A DNA stretch of 64,000 nucleotides from Eubacterium sp. (GTDB taxonomy: Bacteria > Bacillota > Clostridia > Lachnospirales > Lachnospiraceae). The notes beneath the pieces are model-generated. The model was not told the origin of the DNA and did not search any database. It worked only from the letters and a program-made list of their open reading frames with translations. Below are positions 40,658 to 50,628 of this stretch, piece after piece. The stretch is taken from the NCBI GenBank assembly GCA_024698965.1, contig JAILQM010000128.1:1-64000 (forward strand). Reading direction: 5' to 3'. A program made the position numbers and the translations under genes. Numbering within the stretch: the first letter of the stretch is position 1; each line of letters opens with the position of its first letter.

Positions 40658-41960
40658 CTTCGTCTTCCTTATAAATGTAAAGTCCAAGTATTATATTAAA
40701 AATTATAAGAGTGCTTAATAGTGAGCTTCCTCCGTAGCTTATAAGAGGAAGTGTAACGCCTGTGGAAGGAATGAACTTAGTAACTCCTCCGACATTTAAA
40801 AACACCTGGAAAATATATGTGCAGCCAAGTCCAAGGGCAATGTATTTATAAAACCTTAGCTTTATCCTCATAGCAATATTCAAAAACATTACAAAGCAGC
40901 TTATACATACCAGCAATAAACAGATGGCAAAAATTCCTCCCATCTCTTCGGATATCGCCGCAAAAATAAAGTCTTGCTCAACTACAGGAATAGAGGTCGG
41001 GGAACCTCCGAATAGTCCGCTTCCGAACCAGCCTCCCGATCCTATCGCAAAAAGCGCCTGAGTTACCTGATAACCGGCTCCGTCTATTACGGAAAACGGA
41101 TCCTGCCAGGCGATAACCCTTGTTTTCACATGGTCGAATAAAAAATACGCTCCAACGGCCGCAACCGATCCCGCCAAAAGACCGGATGCCAAATAAAACA
41201 CCTTATGGGTAGCAGCGTAAAGCATAATAAGATAAACCATGAAAAATATAAGTCCCGCTCCGAGGTCTTTAGAAGCCACGAGAATAAGCACATGAATTGC
41301 GGCAACGACAGTAGCCTTTACAACATTTTCAAATTCCACACTCTTGGCCAGAATTGACGCCGTAAAAAATACGAAAACTATTTTTATAAATTCCGAAGGC
41401 TGAAGCGAAATCCCTGCAATTGTTACCGAAAGCTTTGCTCCGTAGCTTACCGAGCCTATGACAGCAACCGCTGCCAGAAATCCTATTCCGACAAGTGCAT
41501 ATACCCATGTCAGCTTATCCAAAAATCTCAGCTTTTTAATAATTATCGGAACCAGCAAAAACGCAAAGCATCCGATAGCTGCCATAATAAGCTGCTTAAA
41601 AGCCGCTTCGTAATTAAGCCTTGATAATATAATAAGCCCGATAGAAAGCAGCATGCACATATGATTAATTACGAGTTTGGGAGCTGTTTTATACATAACT
41701 CCGTAAGATAGACATACAAAAATATAAAGTGCAAGCGTGCATCCGAACATGATAATATATTTTACTTCAAAGTTATATAAATAAAGTGCCAAAAATCCCA
41801 AAAGCTCAATTGCAAAAATATCCGCTCTTTGCATAAAATAAGAAAAGCTTCTGTCTTCTTCGGTTTTTCCTCTCCTTAATACGGAAATTGACCTGTAGCA
41901 ATAAAGTGCCATGACTATTATCATCAGGTATTTAATTATTTCAATAAGTATTGTAGCCAC
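40575..41960 (-). CDS. FtsW/RodA/SpoVE-family SEDS glycosyltransferase
   Basis: Polytopic membrane protein (461 residues, about ten helices) that polymerises glycan strands with a partner class B PBP. The SEDS signature near the C-terminus is GVTLPLISYGGSSLL; an earlier QEDF-type region reads VVEQDFIFAAISEEMG. The start is GTG directly after the U32 peptidase stop. Which of FtsW, RodA or SpoVE it matches cannot be settled here. Confidence 0.93.
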   Translation of the reverse strand: MATILIEIIKYLMIIVMALYCYRSISVLRRGKTEEDRSFSYFMQRADIFAIELLGFLALYLYNFEVKYIIMFGCTLALYIFVCLSYGVMYKTAPKLVINHMCMLLSIGLIILSRLNYEAAFKQLIMAAIGCFAFLLVPIIIKKLRFLDKLTWVYALVGIGFLAAVAVIGSVSYGAKLSVTIAGISLQPSEFIKIVFVFFTASILAKSVEFENVVKATVVAAIHVLILVASKDLGAGLIFFMVYLIMLYAATHKVFYLASGLLAGSVAAVGAYFLFDHVKTRVIAWQDPFSVIDGAGYQVTQALFAIGSGGWFGSGLFGGSPTSIPVVEQDFIFAAISEEMGGIFAICLLLVCISCFVMFLNIAMRIKLRFYKYIALGLGCTYIFQVFLNVGGVTKFIPSTGVTLPLISYGGSSLLSTLIIFNIILGLYIYKEDEDEYIEKRKQKTKKRISRKEETVFTDLG

Positions 41961-44102
41961 TTATTCCACACCTCGTTTAAAATGTCCGTAAGTAAACTCT
42001 CCGTCAAAATTTACTTTTTCGTTATTTACGAACGCTTTTTCATACATTTCAAAAACATAAGCCGCCTGTTTTCTGTCCTCATCGGTAAAAACAATCCTGT
42101 AAAAAGCCGCATTTAAATAGCTCACTTTTCTGCTTTCCTGAAAAAGTGCTGTCGGCAGGCTGTTATAAATTCTGTTTGCGCAAATATCGCAAAACGTGTG
42201 AACCTTAAATTCCTTTTTATATCTGTCTTTTAAATAAACATCGTTTCCGGCCGGATTCTTTTTGCATTTGTCCGTGTTTTTAACAACGCACTGTCTGCTT
42301 GTCATTAAAGGAGTTGTCGTATAGATGCAAAAAGCACTGCTTGAATTATCAAGCGTTTTAATCTCTCCGAAATTAAGCTCGCAAGGTATGCTAAACTCTT
42401 TTACGCCGGTATTTTTATAATACTTAAGCGCACCGCTGTTCCAACAGTAAACGCTCTCGTCCGCAATAATAAAAGGATCTTCAAATTCCTTATTCAAAAA
42501 GCCTATTTCATCAAAAGTTCTGGCCATAAATCCGTTAAAACCACAGCCTTTAAGGATATTCTTTATTTCCGTATATTTTTTAAGCGTCTTATCGTCAAAT
42601 ATCACAGGAAGAGCATAATACACCTCTTTTCCTGCATTTTTAACATCTTCGCATAAATCAGAAAGAGAATCTGCGGGGTAAAAATAATGACAGTCTAAAA
42701 TTATCTTTTTAACATATTTATTTTTAAGAGCTTCTTCAAGTTGCTCTTTTTTGGTAAGCATAACCTCAAGCATAGGCTTCTTAATCTCTTTAGCAGAAGA
42801 CATTTTTGAAATATCAAAAATATTTCTTTTAGGCTCATAAGGCATAAACATAGCTGTTAAAGCCTCAGTGCAGCTTCTCCTTAAATTATTAAGTTCTGAT
42901 GCAGGCATGAAAATATCATCTTCCGCTTCGATTATCACATCACCTGCCTCAAATGGAGTATTGCCGAGTTTGGTAAGCTTCTCTTTCGCCGTTTCCTTTG
43001 TTACAGGGCTTTTTTCAGCCTTCTGACAGACGCTTCCTTCGGCAGATGCCTTTTTATCTCCCAAAGAAAACTCAGCATAAGCATTTTCGCCTTTTTTTAA
43101 CCTTGCAAAAATATTGACTTTGAGCTTTTTAAGTTCGGTATCCGGCACAAAGAAAGTATTGTCCGCTTTTTCGTGCGAAGGATTGTTTATGGCAATCATA
43201 TTTTCATTCTCGCCCTTAATATATCCGTTCGTAAAGCCGCTCCTGTTGCCGAGGTCCAAAAGCTGCCTCTTCATTTTTTCGGAAAGCGGTTTGGCGCTTC
43301 CATTGGTATCCAAGACTTCGTCAAGCTTTTCTCTGTAAAGCTTTGTAACGCCTGCCGCATACTCAGGACTCTTCATTCTGCCCTCGATTTTAAGAGAATA
43401 TACTCCGGCCTTATATAAATCATTCAAAGAATCAATTCCGCATAAATCCTTCGGGCTTAAAGGATAACACTTCTTTCCTTTGGCCTCGTAAGGAAGTCTG
43501 CAGGGCTGAGCACACCTTCCTCTGTTTCCGCTTCGTCCGCCCAATATGCTGCTAAAGAGACACTGCCCCGACACACAGTAGCAAAGCGCACCGTGTACAA
43601 AGGTCTCTATCCTAAGCTTTGTATTTTCGGCAATAGTCTTAATCTCCTCCAAAGACATTTCCCTTGGGAGAACAAGCTGGCTAAAGCCTGCATTTTCAAG
43701 CATTTTGGCACCCGCAGCGGAAAATATCGCCATCTGTGTACTTGCATGAATTTCAAGGCCCGGAAAAGTATTCTTTAAAAGCATTGCCGCGCCCATATCC
43801 TGCACTATAACACCACTTAAGCCCCTCTCATAGAAAGGGGCCGTATAATCACATAAAATATTCAGTTCGTCTTCCTTAAAAAGGGTATTTACAGTCAGAT
43901 AGAATCTTTTACCCAAAAGATTGGTATAATCTATCGCCCTAATGAGTTCTTCTTCCGAAAAATTAGCGGCATAAGCTCTCGCACCGAATTTGTTTCCGGC
44001 CGCATATACGCTGTCCGCTCCGGCATTAATAACCGCCTTAAACGTATCAAAAGAACCCGCGGGAGACAAAAGCTCCATCCGACAGTTTTTAATATCGCTC
44101 AT
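41961..44102 (-). CDS. U32 family peptidase (DUF3656-type)
   Basis: A 713-residue protein of the U32/YrrO family, thought to act in RNA or ribosome modification (ubiquinone and tRNA hydroxylation relatives) or collagenolysis. The signature FVHGALCYCVSGQCLFSSIL, continuing GGRSGNRGRCAQPCRLPY, lies near 167-205; its cysteines (C174, C176, C181) and later Cys residues suggest a bound Fe-S cluster. A C-terminal extension carries more Cys (CDICANRIYN near 650). It follows zapA by one base. Confidence 0.9.
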   Translation of the reverse strand: MSDIKNCRMELLSPAGSFDTFKAVINAGADSVYAAGNKFGARAYAANFSEEELIRAIDYTNLLGKRFYLTVNTLFKEDELNILCDYTAPFYERGLSGVIVQDMGAAMLLKNTFPGLEIHASTQMAIFSAAGAKMLENAGFSQLVLPREMSLEEIKTIAENTKLRIETFVHGALCYCVSGQCLFSSILGGRSGNRGRCAQPCRLPYEAKGKKCYPLSPKDLCGIDSLNDLYKAGVYSLKIEGRMKSPEYAAGVTKLYREKLDEVLDTNGSAKPLSEKMKRQLLDLGNRSGFTNGYIKGENENMIAINNPSHEKADNTFFVPDTELKKLKVNIFARLKKGENAYAEFSLGDKKASAEGSVCQKAEKSPVTKETAKEKLTKLGNTPFEAGDVIIEAEDDIFMPASELNNLRRSCTEALTAMFMPYEPKRNIFDISKMSSAKEIKKPMLEVMLTKKEQLEEALKNKYVKKIILDCHYFYPADSLSDLCEDVKNAGKEVYYALPVIFDDKTLKKYTEIKNILKGCGFNGFMARTFDEIGFLNKEFEDPFIIADESVYCWNSGALKYYKNTGVKEFSIPCELNFGEIKTLDNSSSAFCIYTTTPLMTSRQCVVKNTDKCKKNPAGNDVYLKDRYKKEFKVHTFCDICANRIYNSLPTALFQESRKVSYLNAAFYRIVFTDEDRKQAAYVFEMYEKAFVNNEKVNFDGEFTYGHFKRGVE

Positions 44103-44103
44103 T

Positions 44104-44490
44104 TTATCCTTCCAGCTTTGCGTTCTTTATGAGAAGCTCTTTATTCTCATTTTGAAGCTCTGCAATGGTCTTCTCAAGATTCTCAAAGCGTATCTGTGCA
44201 GACACGTTTTCGTGTCTTAAATCATAGATTTCTTTTTCTTTGGCTTCAATATCTTCTTCGAGTTTTTCGGCAGTTTCTTTTGCCTTAAAATAATCGTCGG
44301 CAATGTTTAGTTCAATCATTATGGCTTTCATATCCATAGTCATATTTCTTGCGCCTTCAGAGCCTTCGATTTCCGAAATTTTATTATTAATATAGCCTGC
44401 AACTTTCTGCAGATATTCTTCACTTTCAAATCCGGAAAGCTTATATACCTTTCCGCCGATAAGTACGTCCGATTCGTTCTTTACTGACAT
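44104..44490 (-). CDS. zapA: Cell division protein ZapA
   Basis: A 128-residue FtsZ-ring stabiliser: N-terminal beta/alpha head (DVLIGGKVYKLSGFESEEYLQKVAGYINNKI) and a C-terminal coiled coil. Starts the zapA-U32-ftsW/rodA-pbp unit. Confidence 0.9.
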   Translation of the reverse strand: MSVKNESDVLIGGKVYKLSGFESEEYLQKVAGYINNKISEIEGSEGARNMTMDMKAIMIELNIADDYFKAKETAEKLEEDIEAKEKEIYDLRHENVSAQIRFENLEKTIAELQNENKELLIKNAKLEG

Positions 44491-44554
44491 ATTTTTCCCC
44501 TATTCATCCTGAGCACATTTTTGTCTTTTGCGCTTATTAAAATTATGATAACAC

Positions 44555-44583
44555 AAAAGAGCGGTTATTTCCACCGCTCTTTT
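44555..44583 (-). terminator. Terminator after ruvB
   Basis: Stem AAAAGAGCGGT with ACCGCTCTTTT, T-rich on the 3' side (TTTTGTGTT) in the minus direction. It separates ruvB from zapA. Confidence 0.75.
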
Positions 44584-44628
44584 CCCTTACCAAAAACTGT
44601 GCTTTATCGCATAATTATCGCAAAAATC

Positions 44629-45627
44629 TTATTTACTGAGCCCGAAATGCTCATATGATAGCGATGTTGCCTCACGCCCTCTCGGAGTTCTGTTTATAAA
44701 CCCGTTCATAACAAGATAAGGCTCATAAACGTCTTCTATCGTTCCGGCATCTTCACCTATCGAGGCTGCAAGAGTATCAAGCCCCACAGGTCCTCCGCCG
44801 AATTTTTCTATTATAGTAAGAATAATATCTCTGTCGTTCTGGTCGAGCCCCATCTTATCAACCTCAAGCACATCAAGCGCATAACAGGCAACGTCTTTTG
44901 TGATTATGCCGTCGAACTTAACCTCTGCATAATCTCTTACCCTTTTTAAAAGGCGGTTGGCAAGCCTTGGCGTTCCTCTTGAGCGGCGCGCCATCTCCAT
45001 TGCGCCTTCTTCGTCGGTTTTAATGCCGAGTCTTTCGGCAGAGGCAAGTATTATCGTAGAAAGCTCTTTTGGATTATAAAATTCCAGATGACTTACGATA
45101 CCGAATCTGTCTCTTAAAGGCGCGGTCAAAAGTCCGGCTCTTGTCGTGGCACCGATAAGAGTAAATTTCGGAAGATTGATTCTTACAGACCTTGACGCAG
45201 ATTCCGAACCGATCATAACATCAAGAGAAAAATCTTCCATCGCCGGATAAAGGATTTCCTCTACAGATCTGTCAAGTCTGTGAATCTCATCTATAAAAAG
45301 TACATCTCCGGTCTTAAGAGTGCGAAGTATAGCCGCAAGCTCTCCGGCCTTTGCAATTGCAGGGCCCGAAGTTGTCTTAATATTAACGCCCATTTCGTAA
45401 GCAATAATATTAGACAGTGTCGTTTTTCCAAGTCCGGGAGGACCGTATAAAAGTACGTGATCGAGCGGCTCGCCTCTGTTTTGAGCGGCCTCTATATAAA
45501 CCTTTATGCTGTTTTTTAATTTTTCCTGACCCACATAGTCATTAAAGGTCTTCGGGCGAAGTACATTCTCAAGCCCGTAATCTTCCTTTTGAATTGTAGT
45601 GGATATAATTCTTTCTGTATTAATCAT
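44629..45627 (-). CDS. ruvB: Holliday junction branch-migration helicase RuvB
   Basis: AAA+ motor, 332 residues. [20 protein letters not shown], Walker [12 protein letters not shown] near 60-70, Walker [11 protein letters not shown] near 112, sensor-1 [11 protein letters not shown] and sensor-2 [15 protein letters not shown]. It follows ruvA by about 43 bp. Confidence 0.97.
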   Translation of the reverse strand: MINTERIISTTIQKEDYGLENVLRPKTFNDYVGQEKLKNSIKVYIEAAQNRGEPLDHVLLYGPPGLGKTTLSNIIAYEMGVNIKTTSGPAIAKAGELAAILRTLKTGDVLFIDEIHRLDRSVEEILYPAMEDFSLDVMIGSESASRSVRINLPKFTLIGATTRAGLLTAPLRDRFGIVSHLEFYNPKELSTIILASAERLGIKTDEEGAMEMARRSRGTPRLANRLLKRVRDYAEVKFDGIITKDVACYALDVLEVDKMGLDQNDRDIILTIIEKFGGGPVGLDTLAASIGEDAGTIEDVYEPYLVMNGFINRTPRGREATSLSYEHFGLSK

Positions 45628-45670
45628 CTTCCCACGACTCCCAGGTTTATTTTTGCCTGTTTAAAATTTT

Positions 45671-46279
45671 TTAGATATTCGATAATATCTCAAGAGCTCG
45701 CCCAAGTACATCTTCAACAGTTGACTCCGGCGTAATCTCAATCTTTTTATATGCATTAATGGCTTCGGCAGATGAAAATCCGAGTGATGTAAGTCCTGAT
45801 ATAACATCGCTTCTTAACGAACCCGATTCATCGGAAGAAGCCGTATTTGCAGCATAAACGCTTTCAAAGGTTTCCCCAAGAGAAAACTTATCCTTAAGCT
45901 CCATTATTATCCTCTCGGCGCTCTTTTTCCCGACGCCCGGAGCACTTTGAATAAGCTTAACGTCTCCGCCCAATACCGCAAACCTTAAATCATCCGACGG
46001 TATAGCCCCTAAGATTCCTATTGCAATCTTAGGACCGATTCCGCTTACCCCTATAAGCAGTCTGAAAAGCTCCCTGTCATCTTCGGATATAAAGCCGAAT
46101 AAAGATATTCCGTTTTCAGAGACCTGAAAATGAGTAAAAATTTTAACCTCTTCACCCACACTAAACGGCAGACCGTATGAAGTAACCGGATAATTAATAT
46201 TATAACCAATTCCGTTATTTTCTATTACTATGGAGTTTCCGTCCATTCCGGCATAAATGCCTTTAATATATGAGTACAT
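45671..46279 (-). CDS. ruvA: Holliday junction DNA-binding protein RuvA
   Basis: Tetrameric junction binder, 202 residues: OB domain (MYSYIKGIYAGMDGNSIVIE), two helix-hairpin-helix motifs (VSGIGPKIAIGIL and APGVGKKSAERIIMELKDK), and a small RuvB-binding domain III after a flexible linker. Its ATG overlaps the miaB stop. Confidence 0.97.
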   Translation of the reverse strand: MYSYIKGIYAGMDGNSIVIENNGIGYNINYPVTSYGLPFSVGEEVKIFTHFQVSENGISLFGFISEDDRELFRLLIGVSGIGPKIAIGILGAIPSDDLRFAVLGGDVKLIQSAPGVGKKSAERIIMELKDKFSLGETFESVYAANTASSDESGSLRSDVISGLTSLGFSSAEAINAYKKIEITPESTVEDVLGRALEILSNI

Positions 46280-47688
46280 TATTTCCTCTCACCCAAATAA
46301 TAAAATCCCTTACATTCTTTTAAATAAACAGGTACAATTTTTCCTATAAGACTCTCATCTCCGGCAAAATGCACTGTAGAATTATTACTGAGCCTTCCCG
46401 TTACCAAAGAAGAATCATGTTCGTTAATACCTTCCACAAGAACGTCTAAAGTTTTGCCCTCATAAGCCATAGCCTTTTCGGAAGCAATAGACTGTACCTC
46501 ATTTAAAAGCCTGTCAAACCTTTCCTTTACGACATCTTCGGGAACACTTTCCCATCCTGCCGCAGGAGTCCCGGTTCTCTTTGAATAAATAAAAGTAAAA
46601 GCACTGTCATATCTTACCTTTCTTACAACATCCATCGTATCCTCGAAATCTTCATCGGTTTCACCCGGGAATCCGACGATAATATCAGTGGTTAGTGCAA
46701 TATCCGGAATCCTTTTCTGTATTTTTTCCGCAAGCTCAAGATAGCTTTCCTTTGTATAATGCCTGTTCATCTTTTTCAAAAGCTCACTGCTTCCGGACTG
46801 CACGGGCAGATGAAGATGTTTGCAGATTTTTTTTGACTCCGCCATAACATCTATAAGCTCATCCGATAAATCCTTCGGATGAGAAGTCATAAACCTTATT
46901 CTTTCAATGCCTTCAATCTCTTCGGTTTTTCTCAAAAGTTCAGCAAAAGACACAGGCTTTGCCAAGGTCTTTCCGTAGGAGTTTACATTCTGCCCCAAAA
47001 GCATGATTTCCTTAACTCCGTCGTCTGCAAGAGCTTTGATTTCGGAAAGAATATCTTCCGCTTCTCTCGAATATTCTCTGCCCCTTACATACGGCACTAT
47101 GCAGTAGCTGCAGAAATTATTACAGCCGTACATAATATTTACACCGCTCTTAAAAGAATATTTTCTGCGCGACGGCAGATCCTCTATAATCTTTGAGTTG
47201 TCATCGGCTTCAAAGCCGATAACCATTTTATTTTCCTGAAGCCTTCTTAAGGTAAGCTGGGCAAACTGAAAAAGATTATGAGTACCGAAAATAATGTCCA
47301 CAAATTTATATGAACTCTTAATCTTTTCAACAACATCTTTTTCTTCCATCATACAGCCGCAAAGCCCTATTATCATGTCGGGATTCTTCTTTTTATAGCT
47401 GTGAAGCCGGCCGAGTCTGCCGTATACTTTAAGATTTGCGTTTTCTCTTACTGTGCAGGTATTGTAGATTACAAAATCGGCATTCTCCGATTCAATCTCG
47501 CTATAGCCCATTTCATCAAGCATTCCTTTAAGTTTTTCCGAATCATGGGCATTCATCTGACAACCGAAAGTCGTCACATGATATGTGAGTTTTTTACCGC
47601 GTCTTTTTTCCGCATCTTCCACAAGCATTCTCACTTCACGCATATAGCTTTTCTGAAGGGCTGCTTCCTTTTCTTTTAAAGTCTCCAA
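46279..47688 (-). CDS. miaB: tRNA-2-methylthio-N6-dimethylallyladenosine synthase MiaB
   Basis: Radical-SAM methylthiotransferase acting on i6A37 of tRNA. At 469 residues: the auxiliary cluster motif TFGCQMNAHDSEKLKGML near 40-57, the radical-SAM motif YGCNNFCSYCIVPYVRG near 188-204, and a TRAM domain at the C-terminus. The N-terminal FGCQMN distinguishes it from RimO. Confidence 0.97.
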   Translation of the reverse strand: METLKEKEAALQKSYMREVRMLVEDAEKRRGKKLTYHVTTFGCQMNAHDSEKLKGMLDEMGYSEIESENADFVIYNTCTVRENANLKVYGRLGRLHSYKKKNPDMIIGLCGCMMEEKDVVEKIKSSYKFVDIIFGTHNLFQFAQLTLRRLQENKMVIGFEADDNSKIIEDLPSRRKYSFKSGVNIMYGCNNFCSYCIVPYVRGREYSREAEDILSEIKALADDGVKEIMLLGQNVNSYGKTLAKPVSFAELLRKTEEIEGIERIRFMTSHPKDLSDELIDVMAESKKICKHLHLPVQSGSSELLKKMNRHYTKESYLELAEKIQKRIPDIALTTDIIVGFPGETDEDFEDTMDVVRKVRYDSAFTFIYSKRTGTPAAGWESVPEDVVKERFDRLLNEVQSIASEKAMAYEGKTLDVLVEGINEHDSSLVTGRLSNNSTVHFAGDESLIGKIVPVYLKECKGFYYLGERK

Positions 47689-47698
47689 ACCAAATTCC

Positions 47699-48877
47699 TC
47701 AATAATATTTTATTTCGACATCTCTGTCCATGGCAATTAAAAGCTCTTCGAGTTTTTTAATAATGCTGTTTCTCGAAGAAAGCTCATATGAAATCTTCAT
47801 TCCTCCCTCGCCAACTCCAGCTGCTTTTCCGACATAAAAGACCACCTTTGTGCTTTCGTCTATAAGAGCCGTGGCGATTTTGGAAGAGCCGACATTTTTA
47901 TCAAGCTCGTCGTAAAAATCAATATCTATTTCACCTTCAAGATATCTTTCAAGGAGCATAATAACATTGTGCAGAGTTATTACCCCTTCTGTGATAATAT
48001 CTATATCCGGACAGGTTTTCTTTGCCATAGGCGGCATGCCATCTGCAATTGTATCATAATCCGTTTCAAGCTTAAAGCCCAAAACTCTCGATGCAATCTG
48101 CGAGCTTGTTCCTCCGGCTACAATTTTTAAACCGTCAGCTTCCATAAAGTCTTTAACTATTCTCTCATCATCTTCGGGATTAAGCGGCGGTCCGGTAAAA
48201 ATATTCACCCTCTTTTCATCACTGATCCTTACAACGCCAACCGTCGTATCATCTTTGGGAACTCCCAGATAAAGATCGTAACACATATCATCTATCATGG
48301 CCGCAAGTCGGCTCGAAGACTTAGTTTTCTTCTCACACTTAAGAGCATAATCCGCAACAGCGTCTCTGTTCCACTTAAGATTCATAGTATTGTCACCGCT
48401 GCAGTAAATACAGCCGTCGCTCATACAAATAAAAGCATCACCGGGTTTTGCCTCAAACTCGCATTCGGTAATCTTTTTCCCATGCACGAGTCTTTCTTTA
48501 AAAGGCAGGTTAAAAAGCTCATGGTCTCTTATGCAAACGCACTGCGGATTATCATATTCCACGATATAAGTTCTGCCGTCGTCAAAGATTTGAATAATGC
48601 TGAAAGTGCTGTAAGCCTCACCGTTTATACTCGATGACGGCAAAGTCTTTGTAATCGTATCAACGGCTTCATCTATACATATACCGTTTTTAAGAAGTGT
48701 TCCGAGGATTTTAGAAGTCATTGTTGAAAATATATTGGCCCTTACTCCGCTAAGCATTCCATCTGCAAGAATAATAATCTTCGAATCTTCGGTCTTTATA
48801 ATCTCAACCTTGTCACCGCAAAGCTCCTCTCCGAAATGATGATAACTTTTGTATGAAATATCAATAAATAAACCCAT
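47699..48877 (-). CDS. SpoIIE-type PP2C phosphatase partnered with sensory hydrogenase
   Basis: A 392-residue protein with a SpoIIE/PP2C fold at about 1-235: metal-binding D39-G40 in IILADGML, MSDGC near 152, and PKDDTTV near 215. A second region (about 235-392, TGPPLNPEDDERIVKDFM) may be a regulatory domain. The family removes phosphate from Ser/Thr of partners such as anti-anti-sigma factors. It starts within the hydrogenase stop (TAATG), so the two are coupled. The same gene order occurs in hfs-like clusters of other Clostridia, where the hydrogenase-like protein is thought to sense H2. Confidence 0.88.
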   Translation of the reverse strand: MGLFIDISYKSYHHFGEELCGDKVEIIKTEDSKIIILADGMLSGVRANIFSTMTSKILGTLLKNGICIDEAVDTITKTLPSSSINGEAYSTFSIIQIFDDGRTYIVEYDNPQCVCIRDHELFNLPFKERLVHGKKITECEFEAKPGDAFICMSDGCIYCSGDNTMNLKWNRDAVADYALKCEKKTKSSSRLAAMIDDMCYDLYLGVPKDDTTVGVVRISDEKRVNIFTGPPLNPEDDERIVKDFMEADGLKIVAGGTSSQIASRVLGFKLETDYDTIADGMPPMAKKTCPDIDIITEGVITLHNVIMLLERYLEGEIDIDFYDELDKNVGSSKIATALIDESTKVVFYVGKAAGVGEGGMKISYELSSRNSIIKKLEELLIAMDRDVEIKYY

Positions 48878-50607
48878 TATTTATCCCCGCTTTCATCACT
48901 GAAATCATCCAATAACATAGTGTCTCTCAGCCTTGTTAAAATAGCCTTTGTTTCTGCGGTTGTCTCACCCAAAAGACCGGCGATTTCCTGAGCCGTTCTC
49001 ATCTGTTTATCAATAACGTTTTGAGCCATCTCTACAGTGTCAAGCTTCTTTTCCATGATTCTTTCTCTGGCTTTTTCTTCGTCGGTAATATCTTCTATGA
49101 TAATAAGAAGTGACTTTGTCTCCTTTATAAACTTACCTGTTACAAGAACGGTTAAGCCTCTGTTTTCCCAATTCTGTTTATATCTTAAAAGATCTTTTCT
49201 CTCGGTAAATACTTTACAAAGTATTTCCGTATCTATAAACTCATATAAATATCTATCAAGAGCTTCGTTTTTGGAAGTTCTAAACACTTCCTCGGCTTTG
49301 GAATTAAACTCTTTAATCCTCATCTCCGAATCAACTATCATAATAATATTCGGAGTATTGGTCATAACAAGATTAGACATTGACCTTGCTTTTTCAAAAG
49401 AATACATAAGACACATTGTCTTAGGCGACTTTCCCTGATACATGGCTATGGCCTTTGCCCTGCAGGTATTGTATCCGCAGGCTCCGCAGTCAAGAGGAGG
49501 CTGTCCGGAAATATTACCTATAACCTTCATAAGCTCATCTATTTCTTCTTCTGAAGGCAGCTTTTGTTCTATTTTTCTCGCAGAAAACGAACAGACAAGA
49601 TCTTTTTCGTCAAGCTCCCCTTTAAGTTCCATTTTTCCGAGATTTGTATAGTGATCCACATCAACTCCCGCCTTAAAAGCAAAACCTCTGTCTTTTTCTA
49701 CGCACGATCCGTTACAGCATCCACCGGCGCAGGCATGAAACTCTATGAAACAGTTATGCACATAATCCTTCTTTATGGCGTGAAGTACCTCTCGCGCATT
49801 ATGAACACCGTTAATGGATATTCTCTGTCTTACAACAGAAAGAGGTTTTTCTCTTCCTATTTGATGTTCAATAGCTCTTATAACGCCTGTACTTACAGGA
49901 TATAATCTGCTCGACATAGGATCAGGATTGTCAAACGAAGCCTTTTCAACAGTATCTATGTCAATACCCGAATCTATCATCCATTCTTTTACTTCTTCAA
50001 AGGTAATAACCGCGTTTACATCATCGCTTTCGTTTGAAAGCTCCCTGAATGAAATACATGGAGAAATATAGACCACAATCGCATCTTTGCCGAGTCTTTT
50101 TTTAATCATCTTTCCGTGTGCAATCATGGGATTAACAACGGGAGCAAGCTGAGATATAACTTCCGGATAATGCTTTTCCGCGAGAGAAACAAAGGCCGGG
50201 CAAAATGAAGTAAGCACATTATCCATATTCTCATCCTGGCTGTATTTATAGTATTCTTCCGAAACATAAGCCGCAGCCTCACCAACTTCTCTAACCTCGG
50301 AAAAACCGAGTTTTTTAAGTCCGCCCACAAAACTCTCGTGTTCGCATTTAAGTATACCGCTGTATACAGAATCCACCGAAGCAATCACCTTGTGTCCGGC
50401 TGCTATATGAGATTTAACCTTCTCAATTTCGCTTATAAACTCAAAGCATTGCTGAGGACAGACATCTATACAATGTCCGCAGGCTATGCAGAAATTAGGC
50501 ATTAAAACAACCTTTCTGTTGTTGGAATGAAGCGCCTTAACACCGCATGACCTTATGCATTTCTGGCAGTCATTACATTTTTTGTAGTCGATATCAAACA
50601 GTTTCAA
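48877..50607 (-). CDS. PAS-containing sensory [FeFe] hydrogenase (HydS/HfsB-like)
   Basis: This 576-residue protein opens with a two-cluster ferredoxin (C11, C14, C17, C21 and C40, C43, C46, C50), then an H-cluster domain, a 4Fe-4S domain (C374, C377, C382, C399 in CGACGYNTC...TMC), a PAS domain (about 415-515) and a C-terminal helix. H-cluster motifs: TSFCPAF (133-139, Phe where the proton-relay Cys of TSCCPxW sits, C136 kept), SPCISFRE (183-190) and FHACAGGCC (290-298, C293, C297). The missing relay Cys is typical of slow, sensory-type enzymes. It is followed by its SpoIIE phosphatase with a one-base overlap. The likely role is H2 or redox sensing by analogy with group C hydrogenases; no output target is visible. 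Confidence 0.9.
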   Translation of the reverse strand: MKLFDIDYKKCNDCQKCIRSCGVKALHSNNRKVVLMPNFCIACGHCIDVCPQQCFEFISEIEKVKSHIAAGHKVIASVDSVYSGILKCEHESFVGGLKKLGFSEVREVGEAAAYVSEEYYKYSQDENMDNVLTSFCPAFVSLAEKHYPEVISQLAPVVNPMIAHGKMIKKRLGKDAIVVYISPCISFRELSNESDDVNAVITFEEVKEWMIDSGIDIDTVEKASFDNPDPMSSRLYPVSTGVIRAIEHQIGREKPLSVVRQRISINGVHNAREVLHAIKKDYVHNCFIEFHACAGGCCNGSCVEKDRGFAFKAGVDVDHYTNLGKMELKGELDEKDLVCSFSARKIEQKLPSEEEIDELMKVIGNISGQPPLDCGACGYNTCRAKAIAMYQGKSPKTMCLMYSFEKARSMSNLVMTNTPNIIMIVDSEMRIKEFNSKAEEVFRTSKNEALDRYLYEFIDTEILCKVFTERKDLLRYKQNWENRGLTVLVTGKFIKETKSLLIIIEDITDEEKARERIMEKKLDTVEMAQNVIDKQMRTAQEIAGLLGETTAETKAILTRLRDTMLLDDFSDESGDK

Positions 50608-50628
50608 TTTACATCTCCCCTTTTTCTT

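Noticed and set aside
44491..44555. Promoter of zapA
   Set aside because: Several A/T-rich hexamers are present but no pair with correct spacing and good -35.
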